Source: Byssothecium circinans (lineage: Eukaryota; Ascomycota; Dothideomycetes; Pleosporales; Massarinaceae). Taken from it: a stretch of DNA of 64,000 nucleotides. Every line of letters starts with the position of its first letter. Position 1 is the first letter of the stretch. Both the position numbers and the translations under genes were made by a program. A model generated the notes under the pieces. That model saw nothing but the letters and a program-made list of their open reading frames with translations. It had not been told where the DNA came from and searched no databases. The stretch is from the NCBI GenBank assembly GCA_010015675.1, contig ML976995.1:230907-294906 (forward strand), in the 5' to 3' direction. Shown piece after piece: positions 1 through 9,356 of this stretch.

Positions 1-1427
1 TCAGATTAGTTTTTTGGAAGAAGAAAGGGCAGCACACGCTTATAAATACTGGAAGGATTTGCCTGTTGCCTTTCGGTCTGCCTTTCAGTTCGCCTACGTA
101 TGACCCGGTGGCCTTTTGCAAAGAGATTGCATCATTGTGTACTGGGTCTCAGCGAGTGATGAAACGACAATTGGCCAGGGTTCCAAGCATATGCGGAAGG
201 CCATGCAAAACACGAATGGCTAAGACTCATGCTTCGGACATGGCTGCATGCCGTTAAGAGAATCCGTCAGTTTTGACAGCGGACGACGTCGGCTGGCGAT
301 GCTGAATCGGTATGACGCCCCGCCCCGCTGCAGTCGCAGAGAACTCGTACTGCCTCGGCAAGTGGGGTGTGGGTGACTAATGGGATGAAAACCTCGAGAT
401 GGAGCAGTGGATACTTATGTCGATCCAGAGTGGCTATTTTCTTGTTGCTAGCGGACGCGTTGTTGGCTGTCGAATGTTCGAGTTGACTCAGTTGAGTCGG
501 TGAGATGGGATTTGAACTCCTGTCAGATAAGGAGACACCAGTGCGGAAGGGTCTGGTCGGTACAACTCATGGCCGGCGGGCTGTGTGCGCATGAAGGACG
601 AAGATGGTGTTTACTCCGACCTTGATATACATACCTGGAAAGGTTATCGATCTCCAAACCAGGCATGTGGGCGATCTCGTTACATCTCGTTACATCTCGT
701 TACATGAGACGCGGTTCCAACAGAGGAATCAAGCTTCAGGGCCGACCATGGGACTGGTTAAGAGCGACAAGTGCCGCAGAGGGGCAGAGAGGTTAATGAT
801 CCTAAAATGTCATGCAACAATCAGGCGATGATATTCCACATATTATTAGTAGCGAAGACCATCTGAATTGGGGTTTTCGATGGTGAGGACTTCTGCAGAA
901 AGATGCACGTGGCTGATCGGACTTGCCGGATGATCACACGGCAGTATCGACTCCACACGGGCAAACTTTGTCGGAGATCCTAACCTCATCGTGATGGTGC
1001 TGTTGGTGTTTGGCCAGACATGCCGCGTAGAATGATAGAATCAATGAGCCGGAGGTGCGATGTCCAATAATCGGTTGATTAGTCACGGCTAATTCAGGCA
1101 AAGGCTAACGCAAAATGCTGGAAACGATATACAGACTCCATGGAACCGCGTGAAATGCAATATCGCTTCGGTGGATATTGACGAAGAGATTTGAAACAAA
1201 ACGGTTGCAGTCCTAGCACGTATGTACTACGAACAGAGGCCCAATGTACTCGTAAGCGACACTGGGAGCTTGGACCACCTAGTATACCAGAAGGAAAGAG
1301 CATCTGAAGATTCAATACATTCACCCGCAACCACTCCAACCCACAGAACACGCTCGCCATTTACATTCAGCTATCAATTGCTTGCAGTCCTATTTTGAAC
1401 TGTTGCTCCAGCTTTACCACCGCGGAG
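1..1427. other. Intergenic; no gene recognised
   Basis: No ORF here has family-like composition or plausible splice partners. The only structure seen is a 10-bp unit (TCTCGTTACA) repeated three times around 674-705, and a small palindrome (GACTCA..TGAGTC) near 483-497. The last part is the 5' leader of the Maf-like gene. Confidence 0.6.
674..705. repeat. 10-bp tandem repeat, 3 copies
   Basis: The unit TCTCGTTACA is repeated three times head to tail with no mismatch. It lies in non-coding DNA. Confidence 0.8.
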
Positions 1428-2362
1428 ATGGCCAGCCAGACGCCCTCAGACCCCCCACCTTCCTATGAAGAAGCCCGCAGCAGAATCCCGCCACCGGTCA
1501 ACACACACAACCGAGCGCTATCAGAGAGTCAACGCTCTCCAAGAAGGCCGCCGCCGCAACAACCGCTAGATACACCAGCACTCAACGAGCTCCGCGGCAA
1601 GCGCGTAATACTGGCATCCGCATCTCCACGGCGGAAACAGCTGCTCGCCCTGGCAAGTACTCCAATGCCGTGTTATACACACACATAGTGACGATGTTAA
1701 CAATTGCTAGCTTGGCCTCACAAATGTTGAAATAATACCTTCGAACTTCTCCGAGAACCTGTCCCACACGATTGCTCCCTATGAATACGTCTTGCAGACC
1801 GCCCAGCAGAAAGCGCTTGACGTGTACAAACGCGAAATCGACAACGGCGAATTAGGCCTTGTAATTGCCGCCGACACCATCATAATAAGTCACAGGGGCA
1901 TCATAATGGAGAAGCCAAGGAATCCACAACATCATCTGGAGATGCTGAAGAAGTTGCGGGACGAGGGCTCTCACCAGGTGGCTACGGCTGTTGTCGTCAT
2001 GAGACCGCTCGTTAATCCTGTAGATCCGGGATATCGGATGGAGGTGCACACTGAGTCGACGACCGTCAAATTTGATCCCAATTGTACGAAACTCGACGAA
2101 TTAAGCAAGGCTTTGACTAATGCGTATAGTGACGGATGAGCGATTGACGGCGTATATCAAGACCCGTGATGGGAACGACAAGGCTGGTGGCTATGGACTG
2201 CAGAGCGCAGGCTCCATCCTGATCGAACGCATTGAAGGCTCACACGACAACGTGATTGGCCTGCCTTTACGCGCGACCCTCGAAATTATCGAGAAATGTA
2301 TGGAGCCGGAGGAAAACATGGATGACCATATGGACAACATGTTCAGTGATGAACTCATCTGA
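1428..2362 (+). CDS. Maf/HAM1-like nucleoside triphosphate pyrophosphatase
   Basis: Predicted exons 1428-1652, 1711-2083 and 2130-2362 give 276 aa. Maf-family enzymes hydrolyse non-canonical or modified NTPs to NMPs (house cleaning) in the cytosol. The core shows the N-terminal [12 protein letters not shown] phosphate-binding motif (residues ~64-75), the ADTI...ISH...EKP block, and the C-terminal [26 protein letters not shown] signature. Family length is about 190-210 aa; the extra ~60 residues are a Pro-rich N-terminus, as is usual in fungi. The first intron uses a GC donor (GCAAGT) rather than GT: only a junction at 1652/1711 keeps the frame and restores the family sequence LLALLGL. The second intron (46 bp) has branch site GACTAAT and a TATAG acceptor. 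The start is the first ATG in frame; the frame is open further upstream without an ATG. Confidence 0.9.
1653..1710 (+). other. GC-AG intron of the Maf-like gene
   Basis: A 58-bp intron starts GCAAGT and ends GCTAG. The GT four bases further on gives the wrong phase for the only open acceptor, so the non-canonical GC donor is required by frame. Confidence 0.75.
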
Positions 2363-3256
2363 AGCTGTACAAGACCTGTTTAATGGGTATCAGCGCCTCA
2401 TCATTCATTTCGAGGACTCTGCACTTGGGTCAATTGGAAGGGGCGAGGGAAAGAGCCCGCTCATCCTCCCCATAGTCCACTTGAAGGCTTGGATAACTAC
2501 TCTGTATGTCGTGTATAATATCTAATCACAGCCTAGGCTCCGCATCGACGGTCGTGCTCGGAGGGTTACAAGGCCGGGATCGCCTTGTCGGTATATCGTA
2601 CAATCGTGTGTCAAAAATCTGGGCATTTATGAAGGATGAAATTACCACCAAGCTTTTGCTCTAGTGCCGCAGATCAGTGCGAACGCTTCGAATCGAATTA
2701 TACCTCGCTCAAGAATTTGAGTCCTGACTCCATTGGCGCTGTTCCGTCGGACGCGACTAACAGTGGTACGGTCAAGTGTTGAAAAATACCCAAGTTCTGC
2801 TCTACCTCCTCGTACAACTTTTCCTTTACTCAAACATTCTCCATCATCTCCTGTCAATTTCTTTTCCTATCACATGCTGGCCATGCAATCATCGGCACAT
2901 CCCATGTTATCGTCACCGTCGCCCTGGAATGCGGCGCGGACTTCACCTTGCATGGCGGGGCTGCCGCATGCATGGTAAGCTGAACATGGTTGGCACAGAA
3001 CATTCGAGGGGGCCGAACAATGTACAGATCGAATCACAGTGCTCTGTTGGCGCCGCAAGTAAGGCTATATACAAGCGGCGCCGTATTGTTCAATACTTCC
3101 ATGTCTTGATTTCCCTTGTTTGTTTTCCACACAATCGAACACTGTCGCTCGCTCACTCACTGCACTCATTCACCACCACCATATCCACACCACTTCGTCC
3201 AGGATGGTCTAAGTTCCCATTCTTCCCCTGCGCCCACTTCCTCCCCGATCCCCGAT
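2363..3256. other. Intergenic and leader region
   Basis: Nothing gene-like was recognised. The last ~150 bp before the ATG at 3257 are strongly pyrimidine-rich, typical of fungal promoters and 5' leaders. Confidence 0.6.
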
Positions 3257-5161
3257 ATGCACTCCTCCAGCCTCATTCCTTTCTCCATCTCCCTCCTCTC
3301 CACCATCCCAACCACCCTCGTGCTCGCAGCAAAATGCGCAGCACCCGCACTCAACCTCCCCTACCGCAACATCTCCACCACACCGGGAACCCTCCACCAC
3401 GGCATCCCCATCCACATCGGCTCGCCATGGCAAATCATTGCGCTGATCCCGTCCCTCCAACTCGACAACACGTTCATCCCGCGGTTTACAAATACGTGCG
3501 TGCATGACGATGGCATGCGCATGAGGAAGCGCAAACGGAGCCTCTCACTGCAACGACGAGACGGACACCCGGGGGCTTGGGAAGAAGACAACGGGAGAGC
3601 GCAGGGGAACAATACGGATACGAACGCAAAGGAGTGGGAGGCGGGGAATTGGTGGGTGAAGTGCGGTGAAGTGTACGGCGGGAGTTACACGCCCAAGTTA
3701 TCCGGGAGTTTCCGGGACCTGGGGCCCTCGACGAATGGGAAAGAAGAATGGTGGTTCAAGAGGCAAAAGTACGACGCATTCCGGGTTATCAGCGAGAAGT
3801 TCCTGTTTACAGATTACGCGGATGTGTATTCCACCTCCTTCGAAGCATTGCCGCCGAAACGCAACATCACGTCCTCCTTCCTCCTCGCCAACGAGGGCGC
3901 ATCGTTCGGCGGCCTGGGCGCGTCGATGTTGGGTCTAGGTCCGAATTCCACGCTCTTGAAGCAATTGCTCGACGAGAAAATGATAGCGAGCACGAGCTGG
4001 AGTCTCACCAAAGACACCCTCTGTCTAGGCTGCGAAGACGCAACCGCTCGAACCGGGAATCTCCTCACCATCCCCGCCTCCGACCGCGACAAAGACGCAA
4101 AACTCCCGTGTTCCCTGCAGACGAAGATCGAAGCACTGAACTGGCACCCAAAGAAGGGAGTAGAAGGCGCTTCCCTCATCGAAACCCCCTTCACAGCATG
4201 TATAGACCCGGGCGTGCAATTCCTAGTCCTCCCCCACGACGCGCGCGGCGTGTTGAAAAAGGTGCTGGACAGAGACGTCAAGGCCGAGTACGAAGACTAC
4301 ATTTCCCTCTCCGGGCCGCCGAAAACCGACGTCGGCGTCCTCACGTTCCGGCTCGAAGGCGGTTTGGAAGTCAACGTCTCGGTTGCGGGGGTAGGTCGCG
4401 TCAACGCCGCGGAGACGAGCACAGGGGCTGTGTGGAACGTTCCCGTGGGGAAGGGCAGGTGGGGCGCGTACGGGAATGCGACGTGGGTGTTAGGCCGGCC
4501 GTTTACGGACGCCGTGGTGTTGAGGTGGGATGCAGGGAAGAAGGAGTACGGGCTTGCGGCGCGGAACGAGGATGGGGCTCGGAAAAGCGATATCAAGCCG
4601 CTGGGCTGTGACGAGTTCCCCGGCGTGCAGAGGATCGTTACTGTTTCTCCCGGTACGGGGGTTGTCGTGGGGGCTGTGGTTGCGGGGGTTCTTGGGGGGT
4701 TGGTGTTTGCCGGGGTGGGGATGGTGTTTTATAAGAGGGGGAGGAGGGGTGGCGGTGCGGGTGCAGGTGCGGGTGCGGGTGGAGGGGGGAAGTATGAAGT
4801 TCTTCCCGGTGGAACTGCGCCCCGTGACACACATTCTATACATATGGACACGGTGCCCATGCACTCGGTGCCGTCGTCGGATAGTCGGTTCAATAGTTGG
4901 ACGAGCGGGACTGTGAGTCCGCCGCCGGCGAGCGTGTATAGTGGGTTCAGCGGGCATAATGGTTATGGGGCGGGAGGGATGGGGATGGGGTTGAGCTTCG
5001 GGGAGAATCGTACTTGGGGAGGGATGGGCAAAGGGGGGCAGCATCAGAGGGGGTTGAGTGAGGTTGATGATGCGACGGCGATTCATGAGGCGCCTGAGGG
5101 GGGCACGGCGGTTCCTACGAAGAGGGAGAGGGCGGAGATGTATGGGCCGCCGATTCGGTGA
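3257..5161 (+). CDS. Membrane-anchored aspartic-peptidase-fold protein, probably non-catalytic
   Basis: A single exon of 634 aa. There is a hydrophobic signal peptide (residues ~1-26), then a long luminal/extracellular region, a Gly/Val-rich transmembrane helix (~467-492), a short basic stop-transfer (KRGRRGG), a Gly/Ala repeat and a cytoplasmic tail of ~130 aa. The N-terminal part resembles the A1 pepsin fold: GIPIHIGSPWQ matches the strand that precedes the first active-site Asp. However, the expected DTGS-type motif reads IPSLQLDNTF, so the first catalytic Asp-Thr/Ser-Gly is absent, and no clear second one was seen. Paired Cys and several N-glycosylation sequons fit a secreted fold. It is probably a pseudo-protease or cell-surface protein. 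The frame is open upstream of 3257, but the first ATG followed by a signal peptide is here. Confidence 0.75.
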   Translation: MHSSSLIPFSISLLSTIPTTLVLAAKCAAPALNLPYRNISTTPGTLHHGIPIHIGSPWQIIALIPSLQLDNTFIPRFTNTCVHDDGMRMRKRKRSLSLQRRDGHPGAWEEDNGRAQGNNTDTNAKEWEAGNWWVKCGEVYGGSYTPKLSGSFRDLGPSTNGKEEWWFKRQKYDAFRVISEKFLFTDYADVYSTSFEALPPKRNITSSFLLANEGASFGGLGASMLGLGPNSTLLKQLLDEKMIASTSWSLTKDTLCLGCEDATARTGNLLTIPASDRDKDAKLPCSLQTKIEALNWHPKKGVEGASLIETPFTACIDPGVQFLVLPHDARGVLKKVLDRDVKAEYEDYISLSGPPKTDVGVLTFRLEGGLEVNVSVAGVGRVNAAETSTGAVWNVPVGKGRWGAYGNATWVLGRPFTDAVVLRWDAGKKEYGLAARNEDGARKSDIKPLGCDEFPGVQRIVTVSPGTGVVVGAVVAGVLGGLVFAGVGMVFYKRGRRGGGAGAGAGAGGGGKYEVLPGGTAPRDTHSIHMDTVPMHSVPSSDSRFNSWTSGTVSPPPASVYSGFSGHNGYGAGGMGMGLSFGENRTWGGMGKGGQHQRGLSEVDDATAIHEAPEGGTAVPTKRERAEMYGPPIR

Positions 5162-5383
5162 GGGTGCTGTGTTGTTGGTTTATTGTCGGGGTTTTTATTT
5201 TTTTTGAATGGGAGAGTTTTATATGGATAGGTCCCTCGATCTGTCCCAGTCCATGGAATCCCGCTATCATCCAAAGCTTTTCTGGCAGCCTGAAGAAAAA
5301 GGAACTCGAAAATCATATACTCTGAAGAACAGCACGTGCATGCGTAACAGTACAATCTATTTCCCCAATACCTCATCAAAAAC

Positions 5384-5420
5384 GTCTACGTCTACATCTA
5401 CATCTACATCTACGTCTACC
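5384..5420. repeat. Hexanucleotide microsatellite TCTAC(A/G)
   Basis: About six head-to-tail TCTACA/TCTACG units lie in the short gap between two convergent genes, close to the 3' end of the minus-strand gene. Confidence 0.8.
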
Positions 5421-5459
5421 AAAATCATGCCCAACCCACATAACCCCCTCTTCACCCCC

Positions 5460-7683
5460 TCACAGATGCGGGAAATACTCGCTCCACTCAGGCGTCATAT
5501 ACACGCTCTTCGGCTGACTCCTCAAGCTAATAAAAGCCTCCAGCACGATATAAACCCTGGCAACCAAGAAAATCGGCGTCACAACACTAATCATCATCCA
5601 TCTCACGGACCTCGTATTCCGGATCCAATGCTCCAGATTCTCAAAGGCGCGGATCTTCTGCGTCGCCAGGAAGAACAGCGCAAGCAACACACCCGAAGCC
5701 CCCGTCGCCAACGCACACGCAATCCACAGCCAGCGCTCGATCTGGGTGGGAAAGAAGTCGTTCCAGGCGGAGAGATGGAGACCGCCGTAGGCGGACCCGG
5801 CGAAGGCGAGGACGGCCTTGAGACTGTCGCGGTGCACGTTCACGCTGCCGAGGTAGGAGAAGCCCAGGAAATTGGGGATGGACTTGGAGATGTAGACGAG
5901 TTCGCCGACGAAAGTGCCGAGGGTGGATTGTGTGAAGAAGAAGGCGCGGTAGGCGGGGCGTTGGTCGCAGGCGAGCCAGAGCTTGTCGACGAGGGTGTTT
6001 GAGAGACGCCAGCGTTCGATCGCGGCGGGGGGCAGCGCTTCGTGGTATGTGCAGTCTTTTAAGGCTCGGCGGCAGTAGACTTTGGAGTGTGTGAGGCCGT
6101 GCGCATCGGGCTTTTGGATGTCGAAGAAGATTTTGTGTTCCGGGGCGGGTTGGAACGAGGCTCCGGCGATTATGTAGCTGGCGTCGTGGTCGAGGGTTGC
6201 TTCCGTGTCGGGGTCTCCGCCGACTTGGAAGCTGTCGAGCGGTCCGATGAACTTCTTCGGGTCTTTGGCGCCGATGGAACCGATGGAGAAGTGTGTCTTG
6301 TGGGGTTTGTTGTCTGTGGGGTCGGTTTTGGGCTTTTCTCCTTCAGCGTTGGCATTGCCGGTGGTGGGGGAGTTGGGTATGCCGCGTTGGGAGGGGGGCT
6401 TGTATTCCATACAGCGAATCTCGCTGATGAAGTCGTCGTTGTGCCAGCAGATGGGGCTGCACATGTAGAATAGTGAGATGAACTCGTCCATCCATTCCTC
6501 GTGCCTGATCAAGGTGGGATCTTTGATGTCGAGCGGTTTACTCCACCATAGAGCATAGAGGGCGAACGCACATATTACGTGGCCCATGGTGTTGATCTCA
6601 AGGAGAGTCACCGGAAGTTTTTGGTTTACACGCGCGATTGTTTGGATAACTATAAAAGGTATGCATGTTAGCGAAATTCGCCCATTAGCATCAGTGGACG
6701 TGATCCAGAAACGGATGCTGGGTAGGACCTGTTAAGCCTGAATTTAACACGTCTGGAATATACGTACTCATCCATCCGGCTTGAAACACCACGAGGAGCT
6801 TGGCTAGACCATCGGCCTTCGACTTATCCATGATAGTCGTCTCAGGAACATCAGGTAGACGGCCGAGAAAAGAAAGCATCCGTAACCCTTCAGCCGTCAG
6901 ACTGAGTGTAATTCTATCGATGCATTCGCCCGTTTCGATTCGGACGCCGCCCATAACTGCGAAATAGCACTGAGTGATTGTCCATTCACGTAGCTGTTGT
7001 TCTGAGCTCCAGGCAGGATCGGGTCCCTGAATGTGTTAGCTGAATGTTGAAAGACCGGTCAGAGGTATAAGTAGACCCCTCCCCATATATCATCTCCCCC
7101 TTCAGCTGAACCATTCAATATCAACAAGTACAATGAAGAAGCCGTAAGATGAATCAGGCACCAGGTTCACGACGTGAACTTGGGGGCCACCCGTCGGGCG
7201 ACCTCAAAGAAGGAGCAGCAGAAGCCTCAGCTTTTAACACGGCGGGCGAAAACAACAGCAAAGAAACATACCTCTTTCTTCCGAAACTCCACATCCTTCT
7301 TAATCTCGCGCTTCAACCACGAAGCAGTAAGGAACTGCGCAAACGCCGTGGACACCACAAGCTCAGGCGCAAATATTCCCAGTAAAATCCAGCGTCCCCG
7401 TCTCTTATTCCGCTCGGCTAGTGTCGAGCCCTCTGTTGGAACGTTTAGATGAAGAGCGCTCCACACACAGACCGTCAAGGTCAAAACACAAGACACGATA
7501 ATGTCCCACTAAATCGTCGACATTTGAAGTTAGAATTATGGACGACTCGCATGCAGCAGCGCGGAGACTGGTGAGACTTACTGTGCCTCGTTCGTTGGGC
7601 GGTTCGTACCACGCTATCAGCTCCTCGTCCGTGGACGCGGCTCTTGGGATCAAAAGCGACGCTGTGAATAGAAGGAAAATCAT
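5460..7683 (-). CDS. Conserved fungal multi-pass membrane protein, function unknown
   Basis: Minus strand, exons 7683-7582, 7508-7272, 7026-6768 and 6649-5460, giving 595 aa. All three junctions are supported: GTAAGT/TTTAG, GTATGT/CTAACACATTCAG and GTACGT/TATAG, with phases 0, 0 and 1 matching. Exon 1 encodes a cleavable-looking signal peptide. I recognise the family from motifs common in ascomycete hypothetical proteins: LGIFAPELVV, a WT...YFAVMGG block, DKSKADGLAKLLVVFQAGWM and PVTLLEINTMGHV..ALYALWWSKPLDI. These proteins carry about eight hydrophobic segments; the last three are in the C-terminal 150 aa. No enzymatic motif was seen and no function is known to me. In genomes it is a large paralogous family, often annotated only as hypothetical. 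Confidence 0.85.
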
Positions 7684-8562
7684 AGTGAGCTGCACACGTC
7701 GTACAGAGGAAAACTGACGGGAGAAAACGGAGAGATATCTTTACTTCATAGGATCGATGCGCCGTCCCACAAAAGATGTACGGCTGAGGTGCAGAGCGCA
7801 GGTGGTTCATGGGGCTGGGTACAGGGCATCTACATAACATTTGATTCGCGCGCTTGAGCACTAGTTGAGACGCTTCCCCAGAGGTTGGGGGCCAGAACGC
7901 ATATGCATTTGTGGCTGTGAGCGAGAAGAGTTAAAGGTGGTCTAGGTTTGATAAGTGAAGTGTTGGCGTGGGCAAATCCTTCTGTGTCATGTGTGTGAGG
8001 TGGATGTGGTGACTGCCGAGCTGCCCGGCTGGAAGGATTTGATGACGTCGAATCTGAGCAAGTAGCACGTTAGAAAGAACTTCAACAAAGCAAAGGAAGG
8101 AGTTTGTCGCGTCAAGTCGTTCACTGATGAAAGAGAGTGGAGGAGATGTGGTGATGGTGTTGGTGGTGGTGAACTCGGTAACCCCAGCGCTTGCTCCGTA
8201 TTCCGAGCTCGCCGTCCGAACCGAAAGGCTTGGCTGACCGGCTGTCTCGTACTCGACAAGTTGCCGACTGCAACTTACCATCTACGTGCCCTTAAGGGAC
8301 TCGATAGTCAGAAAGACTCGCTACAGCCGGTACACCACTTGGCCGCTGTCGTTTTCGGCTGTGGGGTTCGTAGTTTGTGGACTTCTGGGCTTTTGAATAC
8401 CATGGTATGTGCCGATGGGGAGCCGAAGCCGTGCCATGAGATGTTGGAGACGCAACAACTCTATAAGAGTTGCTGGGTAGATCCGAAATAAAGAAGATAT
8501 TCCTGAGAGAACATCAAGACAAACTTTCGACTAAAGATACACATCCAACATAGCATCAGACC
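7684..8562. other. Divergent promoter region between the membrane protein and scytalone dehydratase
   Basis: No coding potential was recognised on either strand. It holds a perfect 7-bp inverted repeat with a 3-bp loop (CAACTCT-ATA-AGAGTTG, 8456-8472) whose centre contains a TATAAG core, about 90 bp before the scytalone dehydratase ATG. Confidence 0.55.
8456..8472 (+). promoter_or_regulatory. Palindrome with TATA-like core upstream of scytalone dehydratase
   Basis: A CAACTCT/AGAGTTG inverted repeat flanks ATA; the TATAAG core sits ~100 bp upstream of the start codon. It could be a TATA element or a dyad operator; this is inferred from position and symmetry only. Confidence 0.35.
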
Positions 8563-9356
8563 ATGGCCAAGCAACAACTATCACCTACCCATGAAGGCGA
8601 GTGCACTCAACAGCGTTCTGAGGCCCTAAGCTAATAGCGTGTAGATGTGCTCGGCTGCCAGGCAGCAGTTTTCGAGTGGGCGGAGAGCTATGATAGCAAG
8701 GTGCGTTTCACCAAGTGCGATTCGGTCAAAGGTTAATGCTGATGAAGTACGGCTTTAGGACTGGGATCGCCTGCGGGGATGCATCGCCCCGACGCTGAGA
8801 ATCGATTACCGCTCATTCCTCGACAAGATCTGGGAGTCGATGCCCGCTGAAGAATTCGTTGCAATGGCATCTGACCCGGCCGTACTCGGAAACCCGCTGC
8901 TCAAGACTCAGCACTTCATCGGTGGTACCAAATGGGAGAAGGTGTCTGATGAGGATATGATAGGATACCATCAACGTAGGTGACTCTGGCCAAGTTGTGT
9001 CTGTAATGGCATTCGCTGACTGGGTACCTCGATATTTAGTCAGGGTTCCGCACCAGAGGTACACTGATGAGACTCTCACCGAAGTCGCTGTCAAGGGACA
9101 CGCGCACAGCTCCAACACGCACTGGTACAAGAAGGTGAATGGAGAGTGGAAGTTTGCGGGTCTCAACCCCGACATTCGGTGGTTCGAGTACGACTTTGAC
9201 AAAGTGTATGTCTGTCTTGTGAATGGATGCGGCACATGCTGACTGCAATCTAGGTTCGAAGCCGGGCGTGAATCTTTTGGCGAGGATAAGCAGTTGAAAG
9301 AGGCCCAATTGGCGGCTGGTATTCCCCAGGTTGCAAAGGATAATTCGGGGGCGTGA
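8563..9356 (+). CDS. SCD1: Scytalone dehydratase (DHN-melanin pathway)
   Basis: Five exons, 8563-8596, 8645-8700, 8759-8975, 9040-9205 and 9254-9356, give 191 aa; the Magnaporthe enzyme is 172 aa. It dehydrates scytalone to 1,3,8-trihydroxynaphthalene and vermelone to 1,8-DHN in melanin synthesis. The sequence is unmistakable: [47 protein letters not shown], a GYHQLRVPHQRY stretch and [15 protein letters not shown]. These carry the Tyr/Asp pair, the two His and the Ser/Asn known to line the pocket. The first intron begins GCGAGT: only a GC donor gives the right phase into the conserved core. The other introns start GTGCGT, GTAGGT and GTATGT. No PKS, THN reductase or Cmr1-type regulator lies nearby, so the gene is stand-alone here. 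Confidence 0.95.

Noticed and set aside
480..600. tRNA-like T-arm (GAGTTCAAATCCC on the minus strand)
   Set aside because: No acceptor-stem pairing, D-arm or plausible anticodon arm could be built around it.
4490..5086. Long minus-strand ORF opposite the aspartic-peptidase-like gene
   Set aside because: Shadow frame, Pro/His/Thr-rich composition produced by the Gly-rich plus-strand coding sequence.
5208..6002. 264-codon plus-strand ORF
   Set aside because: It overlaps the antisense of the firmly identified four-exon membrane protein and has no family-like features.
8597..8644. A GT donor (GTGCAC at 8601) for intron 1 of scytalone dehydratase
   Set aside because: It leads out of phase or to a stop with every available acceptor; the GC donor alone gives the conserved N-terminus.
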